64,000 bases of DNA from JAVBNT01 sp031551355 (GTDB lineage Bacteria; Vulcanimicrobiota; CADAWZ01), in NCBI GenBank assembly GCA_031551355.1, contig JAVBNT010000001.1, forward strand, positions 186,001-250,000, in the 5' to 3' direction. Positions within the stretch are counted from its first letter, which is position 1. The number at the start of each line of letters is the position of its first letter. This document shows, piece by piece, positions 16,459 to 24,314 of the stretch. The notes beneath the pieces were generated by a model. It had not been told where the DNA came from, searched no databases, and worked only from the letters and a program-made list of their open reading frames with translations. Both the position numbers and the translations under genes were made by a program.

Positions 16459-18524
16459 AAAGCCCTCCCGGCAAATACGCCTATTGGTGTCTCCATTTCA
16501 AGTGGTCTGAGACTCATTTCATCACCTTCTATACCTTCACTTTTCAATATCCTCAAAATTAACTGTCCGCATGTTTTTCCGGAACATGCTCCCATCGTAC
16601 ATCTTAACAGTGTTTTCAGCTCCGTAAGGCTCCCGGCCCCCTGATGAATCATATTTTTAATTTCCCGGGCAGTGATTCTTTCACATTTGCATATTATCTC
16701 ATGATCGTCGTTTGACTCCTGTATGCCGGTACCTGTTGCTTCTTTTTTCAGAGCGCTTATTTTAAAACCGGCGGCAACCGGAGCTATCTGCGAATCGGCT
16801 GATACTGTAACCAGAGCCCGTCTGTCAAATGATTTCAGTTTTAATATTTTTATGATCGTACCTTTTCCAAGTTCGCACCCGTCAAGATCCGTCAGCATAA
16901 TTTCCATGTTTTCCGAAATATTTTCTTCCGGGAGCTCGTACGGTATGACAACATTCAATTTGCCCGGCTGCGTGTTTCTTGCGTCCAAAAGAGTGATTGC
17001 CAGACCCGGACATACAAGAACGCATTTACCGCATCCGCTGCATTTTTCTCCAAAAACCGGGGTCGACAAAATATTGCCGTCTTCCTTTAGTTTTATACTG
17101 CTGTGCGGACAAATCTTGCTGCAGGGATCGCAGGGAATTTCCTGAAAACAATGGATTACCGGGTGAACTTTTGAGGAATATTGATAATATTCCGTTTTAT
17201 GAGTTTTCCCCGGCCTGCTTTTGAGAATGTCACATTTTTTTGACAGTTCTTCCGGTATATCGACATTAAATCCCAATTCCCGTCCAACGGTAAGTCCGGT
17301 TATTTTTCCGCTGAAAATAGCCGCACTGGCTTCAGCTATTTCCTGAGCATCCCCGCAGGCGGAAACGTCTATTGCCATTTTTTTAGCCTGAATCATCAGC
17401 TCTTCTACGGGATTTAGCCCAACGGCCAAAAGCAGTGTATCCGTAGGTATTTTTTTGGCAGTTCCGTTTATCTTGCGGTAATTTCTATCCACTTCGCAGA
17501 TAGTTACGCTTGTAAGCCCGTTTTCATCGCCTTCACATGAGACTACCGTATGATTCAAATATAAAGGGACTCCCATTCTTTTTATTTTTAGCGAATGAAC
17601 TTCATATCCGCCGGTTTTGTCCATTATCTCCGTCAAGCCACAGACATTTATCCCGGCCTGCAATGCATGGTAAGCTGCAATAAGACCGACATTGCCTCCG
17701 CCGACAATGAAAAGATTTTCCGACGGTTTAACGAGATCTCTGTTCATTAGGGTTTGAAAGGCCCCTGCGCCGTAAACACCGGGAAGGTCCCATCCGGGAA
17801 ACGGAATGGATTTTTCTCTTGCCCCGGTAGCAATAATCGTTTTTTGCGGTTTTACCAGACGGTAGCCTGTCTCTGTGGATATACCAAATGTTTTATCGGC
17901 AAAAACACCAACAACCGGTGAATTGATCAGTATTTTTACCGATGGATATTTCGACAGCTCGGCACTCATTATCCCTGCAATATCAATTCCCCTGGTACCG
18001 GCATAACAGTCTTCACTTGAACCGAAAAACTGATGAGTCTGGAGCAAGAGCTTGCCGCCGAGTTTATGCTTGTCATCGGCAATAGTTACATCAATCCCCA
18101 GTTTTCCCAATTCTATTGCCGCAGAAATGCCGGCCGGTCCTCCTCCAATAACAAGAACCCGGCATTCGTCATAGGGTATATCAGCAAATTCCTGATAATT
18201 TTGAATTTTATTTTCCAGTGAGACATCCGAATCGTATGAACAAATTTCCATATCATCTTCAATTTTAGTCATACAGGCTTTTACGGGGACGCCATTGGCT
18301 ACAACCGCACATTGTGCACACTGTCCGTTGGCACAGAAAATTCCCTGCGGGGCCTGATCTTTTTTATGATGTCCAAATACTTTGATATTATTGGCAAATA
18401 ATGCTGAAGATATAACTTCATTTTCAAGCCCCTTCATTTTTTTTCCGTTGAAAGTGAAAGAAACTGTAGACAAGTCATTTTTTGGCGGTATAATCGGATG
18501 ATTCCCGGTTCTGTATTGTTGCAT
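16455..18524 (-). CDS. Multi-cofactor FAD/Fe-S oxidoreductase (amine dehydrogenase alpha-like subunit)
   Basis: A 689-residue fusion. Residues 20-100 are a 2Fe-2S domain of the SoxA/HcnA type (FCANGQCAQCAVV plus a later Cys). Residues 115-460 are a pyridine-nucleotide disulfide oxidoreductase unit with VLVIGGGPAGISAA and LFIVGGGNVGLIAA dinucleotide motifs. Residues about 480-520 are a two-cluster ferredoxin (CDPCSKICP and CSGCGKCVLVCPG). Residues about 625-680 are a BFD-type 2Fe-2S domain (CKCERIT, then CTMGACSGKTCG). It probably passes electrons from the DAO subunit to a ferredoxin or NAD(P). The architecture matches archaeal and clostridial dye-linked L-proline or sarcosine-type dehydrogenases with an added ferredoxin module. 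There is no signal peptide. Confidence 0.82.
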   Translation of the reverse strand: MQQYRTGNHPIIPPKNDLSTVSFTFNGKKMKGLENEVISSALFANNIKVFGHHKKDQAPQGIFCANGQCAQCAVVANGVPVKACMTKIEDDMEICSYDSDVSLENKIQNYQEFADIPYDECRVLVIGGGPAGISAAIELGKLGIDVTIADDKHKLGGKLLLQTHQFFGSSEDCYAGTRGIDIAGIMSAELSKYPSVKILINSPVVGVFADKTFGISTETGYRLVKPQKTIIATGAREKSIPFPGWDLPGVYGAGAFQTLMNRDLVKPSENLFIVGGGNVGLIAAYHALQAGINVCGLTEIMDKTGGYEVHSLKIKRMGVPLYLNHTVVSCEGDENGLTSVTICEVDRNYRKINGTAKKIPTDTLLLAVGLNPVEELMIQAKKMAIDVSACGDAQEIAEASAAIFSGKITGLTVGRELGFNVDIPEELSKKCDILKSRPGKTHKTEYYQYSSKVHPVIHCFQEIPCDPCSKICPHSSIKLKEDGNILSTPVFGEKCSGCGKCVLVCPGLAITLLDARNTQPGKLNVVIPYELPEENISENMEIMLTDLDGCELGKGTIIKILKLKSFDRRALVTVSADSQIAPVAAGFKISALKKEATGTGIQESNDDHEIICKCERITAREIKNMIHQGAGSLTELKTLLRCTMGACSGKTCGQLILRILKSEGIEGDEMSLRPLEMETPIGVFAGRAL

Positions 18525-18594
18525 GGATACTGTCCCCGCATCGTATAAAAATTGTTGTAGATACGCGTAATTATCTTTTTTTTCTTAAACTTCC

Positions 18595-18625
18595 TTCCTT
18601 ATAAAAAAGTTTTTTTTATAAGGAA
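18595..18625. promoter_or_regulatory. Perfect 14-bp palindrome in a divergent intergenic region
   Basis: TTCCTTATAAAAAA and its exact complement are separated by GTT. It lies between the divergent starts of the dehydrogenase operon (18524) and the RNA methyltransferase gene (about 18780), where no gene ends. It is therefore better explained as an operator or leader hairpin than as a terminator, although the internal T-run would look like one. The rest of 18525-18773 shows no clear feature. Confidence 0.4.
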
Positions 18626-18779
18626 ATTTACAGGGTATATTTTGATACGCCTATAGGGAGTTTTATTTTGCATATGAAGTATCTAAAGTGACTGCCGGCA
18701 TATAGTAATTCGCAGGTTTTTGCCCGTCGGTATAGAAGTTTGAACAGCTTGAATTTGGCATAGGCGGTCGGTATTGATT

Positions 18780-19364
18780 ATGGAAGATAAAGAAAAATTT
18801 GCAGTAAGAAATTCAGACAGGATCATTGAAGCCGATGTTTTTTTTCAAAGACCAAGGCTGCCGGTTACAGCTGTTCTTGATAATGTCAGAAGTGCTTTTA
18901 ATGTTGGCTCCATTTTTAGAACGGCGGACAGTGCCTGTATTGAAAAATTGTATCTTTGCGGTTATACTCCGTCTCCTCCGAATGAGAAACTTGAAAAAAC
19001 AGCTCTGGGAGCGGAAGGTTATGTCCCCTGGGAATATAATGCCGATACTTTATCTCTCGTCAAATATCTGCGCCGCAGAGGTATATGTGTAACAGCTTTT
19101 GAAACAACGACCAACAGTTGCAATTTTTTTGAATATTCATATCCGATGCCGCTGGCAATTATTTTTGGCAATGAGAAGAATGGTATCGGGCGCGATGTTT
19201 TGAATGAAGTTGATGCCATATTGGAAGTGCCTGCCTGGGGAATGAAAAATTCAATGAATGTAGCCAATATTTTTGGGATTGCGTTATATGAGGTTATAAG
19301 ACAGTATGGAAAATCGGGGTATATATTCACACCGCCGTCTGGAGCTTCTGGAAGAGATCTATGA
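18780..19364 (+). CDS. TrmH/SpoU family RNA methyltransferase
   Basis: About 194 residues with the three SpoU motifs: LDNVRSAFNVGSIFRTAD, IIFGNEKNGIG, and the SAM-knot segment EVPAWGMKNSMNVANIFGIA. Family members methylate a ribose 2'-OH in tRNA or rRNA. The short N-terminus without an L30e-like extension points to a TrmH/TrmL-like enzyme. The open frame reaches TTG 18774. ATG 18780 is used here, with a weak AGGCGG upstream. The 3' end overlaps the next gene by 59 bases in another frame. Confidence 0.85.
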   Translation: MEDKEKFAVRNSDRIIEADVFFQRPRLPVTAVLDNVRSAFNVGSIFRTADSACIEKLYLCGYTPSPPNEKLEKTALGAEGYVPWEYNADTLSLVKYLRRRGICVTAFETTTNSCNFFEYSYPMPLAIIFGNEKNGIGRDVLNEVDAILEVPAWGMKNSMNVANIFGIALYEVIRQYGKSGYIFTPPSGASGRDL

Positions 19365-20121
19365 CTATTATAATGATAGAAAATTCATCCATCCGGATCC
19401 GCTTGAATTTGTAATCGGTGGCAGCCCGGAAGATATGGAGATCGTCGCTCTGATTGCGTCTTCACTGGCGTATGGAAGGGTTTCGTCAATATTGGCCTCG
19501 GTAAAGTCGGTTTTAGCTCCTATGGATGGTAATAACAGAGAGTATATTATGAATTCCTCTGTTAACATGATAGCAAATCCGCTGAAATCATTCAAGCACA
19601 GGTTCACAACTTCAGAAGAAATGATCGCTTTTGTCTGTGCTGTCAAAATTATTCTGGAGAAACATGGCAGCCTATATTCGGCTTTTGTATCCTGCATCCA
19701 TCCGGAAGATATTGATTATGTAAATGCTATGTCAAGGTTCTCGTCACTTGTATACCTTCATGGCGGTTTTTCTTCAAGAAACTCTCTAATACCTAAGCCG
19801 GAACTGAAAAGCGCCTGCAAACGCCTCTTTCTTTTTCTTAGATGGATGGTCCGCAAAGATGCCGTCGATCCCGGCCCATGGGGGACTCTTGACACCTCAA
19901 AGCTTATTATACCTCTTGACACACATATGCATTCGCTGGCGCTCAAACTTGGTCTTACCTCGGGAAAATCATCTTCTATGAAAACAGCGGCCGAGATAAC
20001 ATCATCCTTAAAGCTTTTCTCTCCTGAAGATCCGGTAAAATATGATTTTGCCCTTACAAGACCGGGAATTCGCGGGGAAAGTGTTATAGAGAATTTTTTC
20101 GATCGCTGGAAAATCCATTAA
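19306..20121 (+). CDS. TIGR02757 / DUF2400 family protein
   Basis: 271 residues with the conserved text of the TIGR02757 family: RKFIHPDPLEFV at the start, IASSLAYGRV, RWMVRKDAVDPGPW, LIIPLDTHMH and DFALTRPGI. The family is predicted to have a helix-hairpin-helix DNA-glycosylase-like fold, but no biochemical function is established here. The family match begins near residue 12, so the 59-base overlap with the methyltransferase gene is real and not a mis-set start. A nested palindrome begins inside the last codons (20111), so the 3' end of the coding sequence forms part of its arm. Confidence 0.82.
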   Translation: MENRGIYSHRRLELLEEIYDYYNDRKFIHPDPLEFVIGGSPEDMEIVALIASSLAYGRVSSILASVKSVLAPMDGNNREYIMNSSVNMIANPLKSFKHRFTTSEEMIAFVCAVKIILEKHGSLYSAFVSCIHPEDIDYVNAMSRFSSLVYLHGGFSSRNSLIPKPELKSACKRLFLFLRWMVRKDAVDPGPWGTLDTSKLIIPLDTHMHSLALKLGLTSGKSSSMKTAAEITSSLKLFSPEDPVKYDFALTRPGIRGESVIENFFDRWKIH

Positions 20122-20235
20122 AACAGACGAATCTGCGTCGTCGCAGTCAATTTCTCTCGCTCGACGTAGGAAAGATTACGACTTGCTCGTAGAAATTGCC
20201 TTTGACTTAGCCTCTCCGCCGGTTTTAATGGATTT
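20111..20235 (+). repeat. Nested gene-end palindrome, copy 2 (arm includes coding sequence)
   Basis: Outer arms are AAATCCATTAAAAC (20111-20124) and the exact complement GTTTTAATGGATTT (20222-20235). The left arm contains the last two sense codons and the stop of the TIGR02757 gene. Inside lies CAATTTCT/AGAAATTG as a second-level stem. The core words GAATCTGCGTCG, CTCGCTCGACGTAG, GCTCGTAGAAATTG and TTAGCCTCTCCGCC align with the other copies. Confidence 0.8.
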
Positions 20236-20291
20236 AATGAATATTGTTGAATGTGTAATCATATGGTTCGCTAGCTCAGCGTTGTACGAAT

Positions 20292-20437
20292 CAATGTCAT
20301 TAAGTTAGTATTTTTCTAGCCTATTTTGACATCTTCGGATCTCTCACAGAGGGCACAGAGGATAAATGCCGGTTAAAACCTCTCTGTGTTCTCTTCTTCT
20401 CTGTGAGAAACCATTTTCTCTTAACTTAATGACATTG
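20292..20437. mobile_element. MITE-like element, copy B, with 9-bp target duplication
   Basis: A 146-bp element with the same terminus as copy A. CAATGTCATTAAGTTA at 20292-20307 matches the complement of the right end (20420-20437) for 16 bases, and the right end is identical to that of copy A for all 18. Flanks TGTACGAAT (20283-20291) and TGTACAAAT (20438-20446) agree at 8 of 9 bases, an aged 9-bp target duplication. The interior is unrelated to copy A and consists of an inverted pair of the CACAGAG repeat. There is no coding capacity. Confidence 0.8.
20339..20410. repeat. Inverted pair of the CACAGAG-type repeat inside MITE B
   Basis: TCTCACAGAGGGCACAGAG on the left and a CTCTGTG..TTCTCTGTGAGA text on the right form an imperfect palindrome. 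The reverse complement of the right half closely matches the repeat at 2081-2111. Confidence 0.6.
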
Positions 20438-20519
20438 TGTACAAATGCGTTTCACTTGTCGAAATCCGGTTTGCTTTAGCATCTCCGCCGGTTTAAATGG
20501 ATTTGGATTTTAATAAATT

Positions 20520-20558
20520 CCACTCCTTTGGAGGGGTGCCGCGGAGCGGCGGGGTGGT
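20520..20558. repeat. GC-rich nested hairpin repeat
   Basis: A compact palindromic block, CCACTCC..GGAGGGGTG with inner CCGC..GCGG and a closing GGGTGG. It is of a type seen dispersed between genes in several bacterial phyla. It lies between MITE B and the permease gene. It is the only GC-rich block in this spacer. Confidence 0.5.
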
Positions 20559-20600
20559 TTTCCGCTAAGTCAACTTTTTACGTGAGTATATGATGCGTGG

Positions 20601-20789
20601 TTATTTGCTGCACCAATGCCTTTGTTTTGAAAGAAGTTGTGGATTATGAAGAAGTTCGCTTAAAGAGATATAATCTTCAGGATGCTCTGCGCCGCAAATA
20701 AAGCTGTTTTTATATATTAGGCCGGTTTTGCCAATAAAATAACCGTCCGCGATGCTTAGGGAAGAATAGTAAAAACAATTAAATGACAT
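20601..20789 (-). CDS. Possible small protein, 62 residues
   Basis: A minus-strand frame with ATG at 20787-20789 and GGAG 5 bases upstream, a better ribosome site than most spurious frames have. The product begins MSFNCFYYSSLSIADGYFIG and ends in a basic Gln/Lys/Trp tail. I recognise no family. It could be a real small gene, the remnant of a longer one, or chance. It lies alone in a repeat-filled spacer, divergent from the permease gene. Confidence 0.3.
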   Translation of the reverse strand: MSFNCFYYSSLSIADGYFIGKTGLIYKNSFICGAEHPEDYISLSELLHNPQLLSKQRHWCSK

Positions 20790-20868
20790 CCTTGCTCCAA
20801 GGATTTTTTTACTTGTGCGCTGAATGTTGAAGATGATTTTTTATTAGAAAATTGTTTGGGGATATTAG

Positions 20869-22173
20869 ATGATAGCGTCAATTTTAATTATTATAGTCTT
20901 TCTTATTTTTGCATTTTTGATGATAACAAAAAGAATTTCGGCACTTTTGGCGATGCCTTTTATGGCTTTCTTCATCGCTGCAATTGCCGGCATTTTTTCC
21001 GGAATGCCGTTTTTTAATTCAGGCAAGGATGATCTTTTCGGATTTCTGTTTAACACTGTTCTGGCCGAAGGTCCGTCACGCCTGGCGACGGCGATGATGT
21101 ATACGGTGTTCGGTTCCATACTTTCGCAGATTGTCCAGAAAACGGGTATTGCCGAGCGTCTTGTTAAAACGGCGGCAGAGCTTGCCGGAGATAAAAAACT
21201 GATTGTTGCCGCATTCCTTACAGTTGCCAGTACCGCCGTATTCGGCTCAGTTACCGGCCTTGGCGGATTTATAATGGTTTCCTCGCTGGTATTGCCGGTG
21301 ATGATGGCAGCCGGATTGTCTCCGCTGCTTTCCTCATGCCTGATTCTTTTCAGTCTTTCAATCGGCGGGATTTTTAACCCCGCGAATTGGGGGTTTTTCA
21401 AAGATGCGCTGGGGGTTGAGCTGTCGGTTATCAAACAGCTTAGTATTTCTTATGCCGTATTGCTTTCCATTGTATGTGTCATTTTTCTGCTTGTTGAATA
21501 TGTACGGGAAAAACGCCGTATATCGTGGTCTATCAATATTTCTGCGGAGAAAACCGTAAAGATTTCGCCTTTAGCACTGATTACCCCGGTCATTCCGATC
21601 GTATTGATTATAAATCCTTTTTATTCTTTTCCCGTTGTGCCGTCATTCATAATTGCTTCGATTTACGGCATTGTTTTTACCGATATTAAGAAATTCATTC
21701 CTACACTTACGGCTTCAATAATAGACGGGATAAAAGATATTGCCCCGGTAATAGGTCTGTTTATCGGCATCGGTATGCTTTTAAATGCCGTAATGGCTCC
21801 TTGTACTTCGGATATTATGCGTCCTTTGCTGACGGCAATTATTCCATCAGGAAAAATGGGGTATATACTGTTTTTCTTCCTTCTGGCGCCTCTGGCGCTT
21901 TACAGGGGACCTTTTAACTTGTATGGTCTTGGCAGCGGACTGGCTGCCCTGCTTATCGGCAGCGGACTGCTGTCGCCGGCGGCGGTTATGGCTGCTTTTC
22001 TGTCGGTCGGACAGATCCAGGGTATTTGCGATCCCACCAACACTCATAACGTTTGGCTGGCGCAGTATATGAAGGTGTCTACGAATGATATGCTTACGAA
22101 AACGTTATTGTATGTATGGGTTTTTGTTTTGGCTGCGCTGGTTTATGCAGTCTTCATCAGAGGTGTAGTATGA
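20869..22173 (+). CDS. Multi-pass permease linked to a hydantoinase-like gene
   Basis: A 434-residue, very hydrophobic protein with about 11-12 membrane helices in two halves. Glycine-rich re-entrant-like stretches occur in both (AVFGSVTGLGGFIMVSS; PLALYRGPFNLYGLGSG), a feature of the ion-transporter (CitMHS/GntP-like) superfamily. It probably carries an organic anion. The stop overlaps the ATG of the hydantoinase-A-like gene (ATGA), so the imported compound may be that enzyme's substrate, perhaps a cyclic amide such as a hydantoin or 5-oxoproline. The substrate is inference only. The family name is moderately sure. Confidence 0.7.
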   Translation: MIASILIIIVFLIFAFLMITKRISALLAMPFMAFFIAAIAGIFSGMPFFNSGKDDLFGFLFNTVLAEGPSRLATAMMYTVFGSILSQIVQKTGIAERLVKTAAELAGDKKLIVAAFLTVASTAVFGSVTGLGGFIMVSSLVLPVMMAAGLSPLLSSCLILFSLSIGGIFNPANWGFFKDALGVELSVIKQLSISYAVLLSIVCVIFLLVEYVREKRRISWSINISAEKTVKISPLALITPVIPIVLIINPFYSFPVVPSFIIASIYGIVFTDIKKFIPTLTASIIDGIKDIAPVIGLFIGIGMLLNAVMAPCTSDIMRPLLTAIIPSGKMGYILFFFLLAPLALYRGPFNLYGLGSGLAALLIGSGLLSPAAVMAAFLSVGQIQGICDPTNTHNVWLAQYMKVSTNDMLTKTLLYVWVFVLAALVYAVFIRGVV

Positions 22174-24314
22174 AATTACGTATAGGTATTGATGTCGGCG
22201 GAACATTTACGCACGCGGTTGCCGTCAACAACTCGACACTTGAAATAATCTCGGTGGCTGTGACTCCTACCACGCATTCGGCTAAAGAGGGAGTTGCCGC
22301 CGGTGTAGTGAAAGTTTTTGAAAAACTGCTTGAAAATTTTTCAAAAAAAGAAATTGATTCTCCGGAAATCATTTTTGTCGCCCACAGTACCACGCAGGCA
22401 ACCAATGCCTTACTTGAAGGAGATGTTTCTTCTGTAGGCATAATAGCCATTGCAACCGGGCTCGAGGGGGTAAAGGCGAAATCAGACGCCAATATTCCTC
22501 CGATAGAAGTTGCCCCTTCGCGGTTTATTAAAACAGAATTTGTTTATCTTGATACATCTTCAGAATGGAAATCCAAACTGGCGCAGCTTATTTCCGGCAT
22601 GAAGGAATCGGCAATCGGTTGTATTGTCGCTGCGGAACCCTTTAGTGTCGACGATCCGTCTAATGAGCTTTTTATTAAGCAATGCTGTCTTGAACAATCA
22701 GTCCCGTCTTGCGGGACATTTGAAATGTCGGGACTTTACGGACTGCGTATGAGAGCTAAAACAGCAGTAATAAACGCCAGTATCCTTCCCAAAATGGTTG
22801 AGACTGCCAATATGACTGAAAAAGGTCTCAGACAGTCTTCGACGGACGCCCCTTTAATGGTGATGAGAAGCGACGGCGGGGTTATGTCGGTAGATGAAAT
22901 GAGGCGCCGGCCTTTGCTTACGCTTTTGTCCGGACCTGCCGCAGGAATTGCCGCGGCTCTTACTTATATAAGAGCTACCGATGCCGTTTTTCTTGAGACA
23001 GGAGGCACAAGTACCGATATCACGGTAATAAAAGGCGGGCGGGCGGCTATAAGAAGTGCCGTAATCGGCGGGCATACAACATATATGAAAACTCTGGACA
23101 GCAGAACCGTCGGGATTGCCGGCGGCTCGATGATCCAGTTGGACGCCGGTAAAATAAAAACGGTCGGCCCTAGAAGCGCACACATTGCCGGCCTTAAATA
23201 TGTTTCATTTACAAAAAAGACAGAACTTGGAGATAGATTAAAAGTTATTGAGGTGAAGCCGATTGAAGGCGATCCCTGCTATCTCGCCGTAGAGAATGAG
23301 AATGGGGACAGATTCACGGTTACTACTACCTGCGCCGCTAATTTTTTGGGTTTCATAAAGCAGGAAGACTATGCTTTCGGCAATTCCGAATCAATTGCCG
23401 CCGTGTTTAAAGTTTTATCGGATTACTTCGCAAAGAGTGCGGAAGACGTCGCGTGTGAAATAATGGATAAGGCGTCGGAGCAGATCGTTGCGGTAATTAA
23501 AGATTTAATCAAAGATTATGAACTTTCCGGTTTGAGTATCAGGCTGATTGGCGGCGGCGGCGGCTGTTATGCCATTGTGCCTTATCTTGCCCGTTCGATG
23601 AAGCTTGATTACGAACTGGCCAAAAACGCCGAGGTTATCTCTGCAATCGGCGCCGCTATGGCTATGCTTAGAGACACGGTTGAGAAAAATATTTTCAATC
23701 CCAAGCCTCAGGATATTGAACTGATAAGAAGCGAAGCTTCAAAGTCGGTTCTTGAGATGGGAGCGTCCCCTGACAGCATTGAAGTCCATGTTGAAGTAGA
23801 CAGTCAAAAGAATATTGTCAGGGCAATTGCCACCGGTTCCATCGAGTTTAAATCCCAGGACTTGCTGGTTTCGGATGTCGGTCCTGAAGAACGGGTAAAT
23901 CAGGTGGCAGTATATTTTTCCGTTAAAAAGGAACAAGTTGAGTTCCTGGCCGATACATCTTCATTGTTTATATACAAAGTAACTTCCGAAGAGAAAAAGT
24001 TTTTTAACCTTTTTAAATCAAAAAAGACTCTGATTGCCGTTTCCGATGCTAAAGGCAGTCTTAAACAGCAGATCCCTGCGGGTGTTTTTTACTCTTCCTC
24101 CTCCGGAGAAGCGGCATCGGCAATCAAGGCAATTATGGAAAAACACAGGGAATATGGTGATGCAGGAGCTATTACCAAAGGATTTTTTTTAATTGCATCC
24201 CACCGCATTACCGATCTGACTTCCGTTGGCGATGAAGCACAAATATTGTCTCTTGCGGCCAAAGAGATAGAGCTTTTAAAAGATGAAGACAAAGTTTATT
24301 TTATCGCTGTTTGA
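22170..24314 (+). CDS. Hydantoinase/oxoprolinase family protein (HyuA-like)
   Basis: 714 residues from ATG 22170, with AGAGGTG 5 bases upstream. An open frame from 22116 overlaps the permease and is not favoured. It has an N-terminal actin-like hydantoinase A domain with RIGIDVGGTFTHAV, HSTTQATNALLEGD and LLSGPAAGIAAAL, then ETGGTSTDITVIKGG (phosphate-binding loops). The ATP-dependent hydantoinase and 5-oxoprolinase enzymes of this superfamily open cyclic amides. Most need a HyuB partner, and none is encoded nearby. After about residue 560 comes a region outside the core family that I cannot name. The 3' end overlaps the metallopeptidase-like gene by 32 bases. Confidence 0.82.
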   Translation: MKLRIGIDVGGTFTHAVAVNNSTLEIISVAVTPTTHSAKEGVAAGVVKVFEKLLENFSKKEIDSPEIIFVAHSTTQATNALLEGDVSSVGIIAIATGLEGVKAKSDANIPPIEVAPSRFIKTEFVYLDTSSEWKSKLAQLISGMKESAIGCIVAAEPFSVDDPSNELFIKQCCLEQSVPSCGTFEMSGLYGLRMRAKTAVINASILPKMVETANMTEKGLRQSSTDAPLMVMRSDGGVMSVDEMRRRPLLTLLSGPAAGIAAALTYIRATDAVFLETGGTSTDITVIKGGRAAIRSAVIGGHTTYMKTLDSRTVGIAGGSMIQLDAGKIKTVGPRSAHIAGLKYVSFTKKTELGDRLKVIEVKPIEGDPCYLAVENENGDRFTVTTTCAANFLGFIKQEDYAFGNSESIAAVFKVLSDYFAKSAEDVACEIMDKASEQIVAVIKDLIKDYELSGLSIRLIGGGGGCYAIVPYLARSMKLDYELAKNAEVISAIGAAMAMLRDTVEKNIFNPKPQDIELIRSEASKSVLEMGASPDSIEVHVEVDSQKNIVRAIATGSIEFKSQDLLVSDVGPEERVNQVAVYFSVKKEQVEFLADTSSLFIYKVTSEEKKFFNLFKSKKTLIAVSDAKGSLKQQIPAGVFYSSSSGEAASAIKAIMEKHREYGDAGAITKGFFLIASHRITDLTSVGDEAQILSLAAKEIELLKDEDKVYFIAV

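Larger units (their letters stand above)
20236..20504 (+). repeat. Nested palindrome, partial copy 2b, interrupted by MITE B
   Basis: The right half (20454-20504) reads TTGTCGAAATCCGG, TTTAGCATCTCCGCC and the arm GGTTTAAATGGATTT. It aligns closely with the right half of copy 4 at 45245-45285. The left half (20236-20291) contains TTCGCTAGCTCAGCG but has no good complementary outer arm. MITE B and one target duplication (155 bp) lie in the centre. Without them the block is about 114 bp, close to the family size. The right arm also complements the end of the TIGR02757 gene. Confidence 0.6.

Noticed and set aside
20264..20291. tRNA-like text GGTTCGCTAGCTCAG
   Set aside because: It resembles a tRNA D-arm region, but no GGTAGAGC continuation, anticodon stem, TPsiC arm or acceptor pairing follows. 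It is part of palindrome 2b, cut by MITE B.
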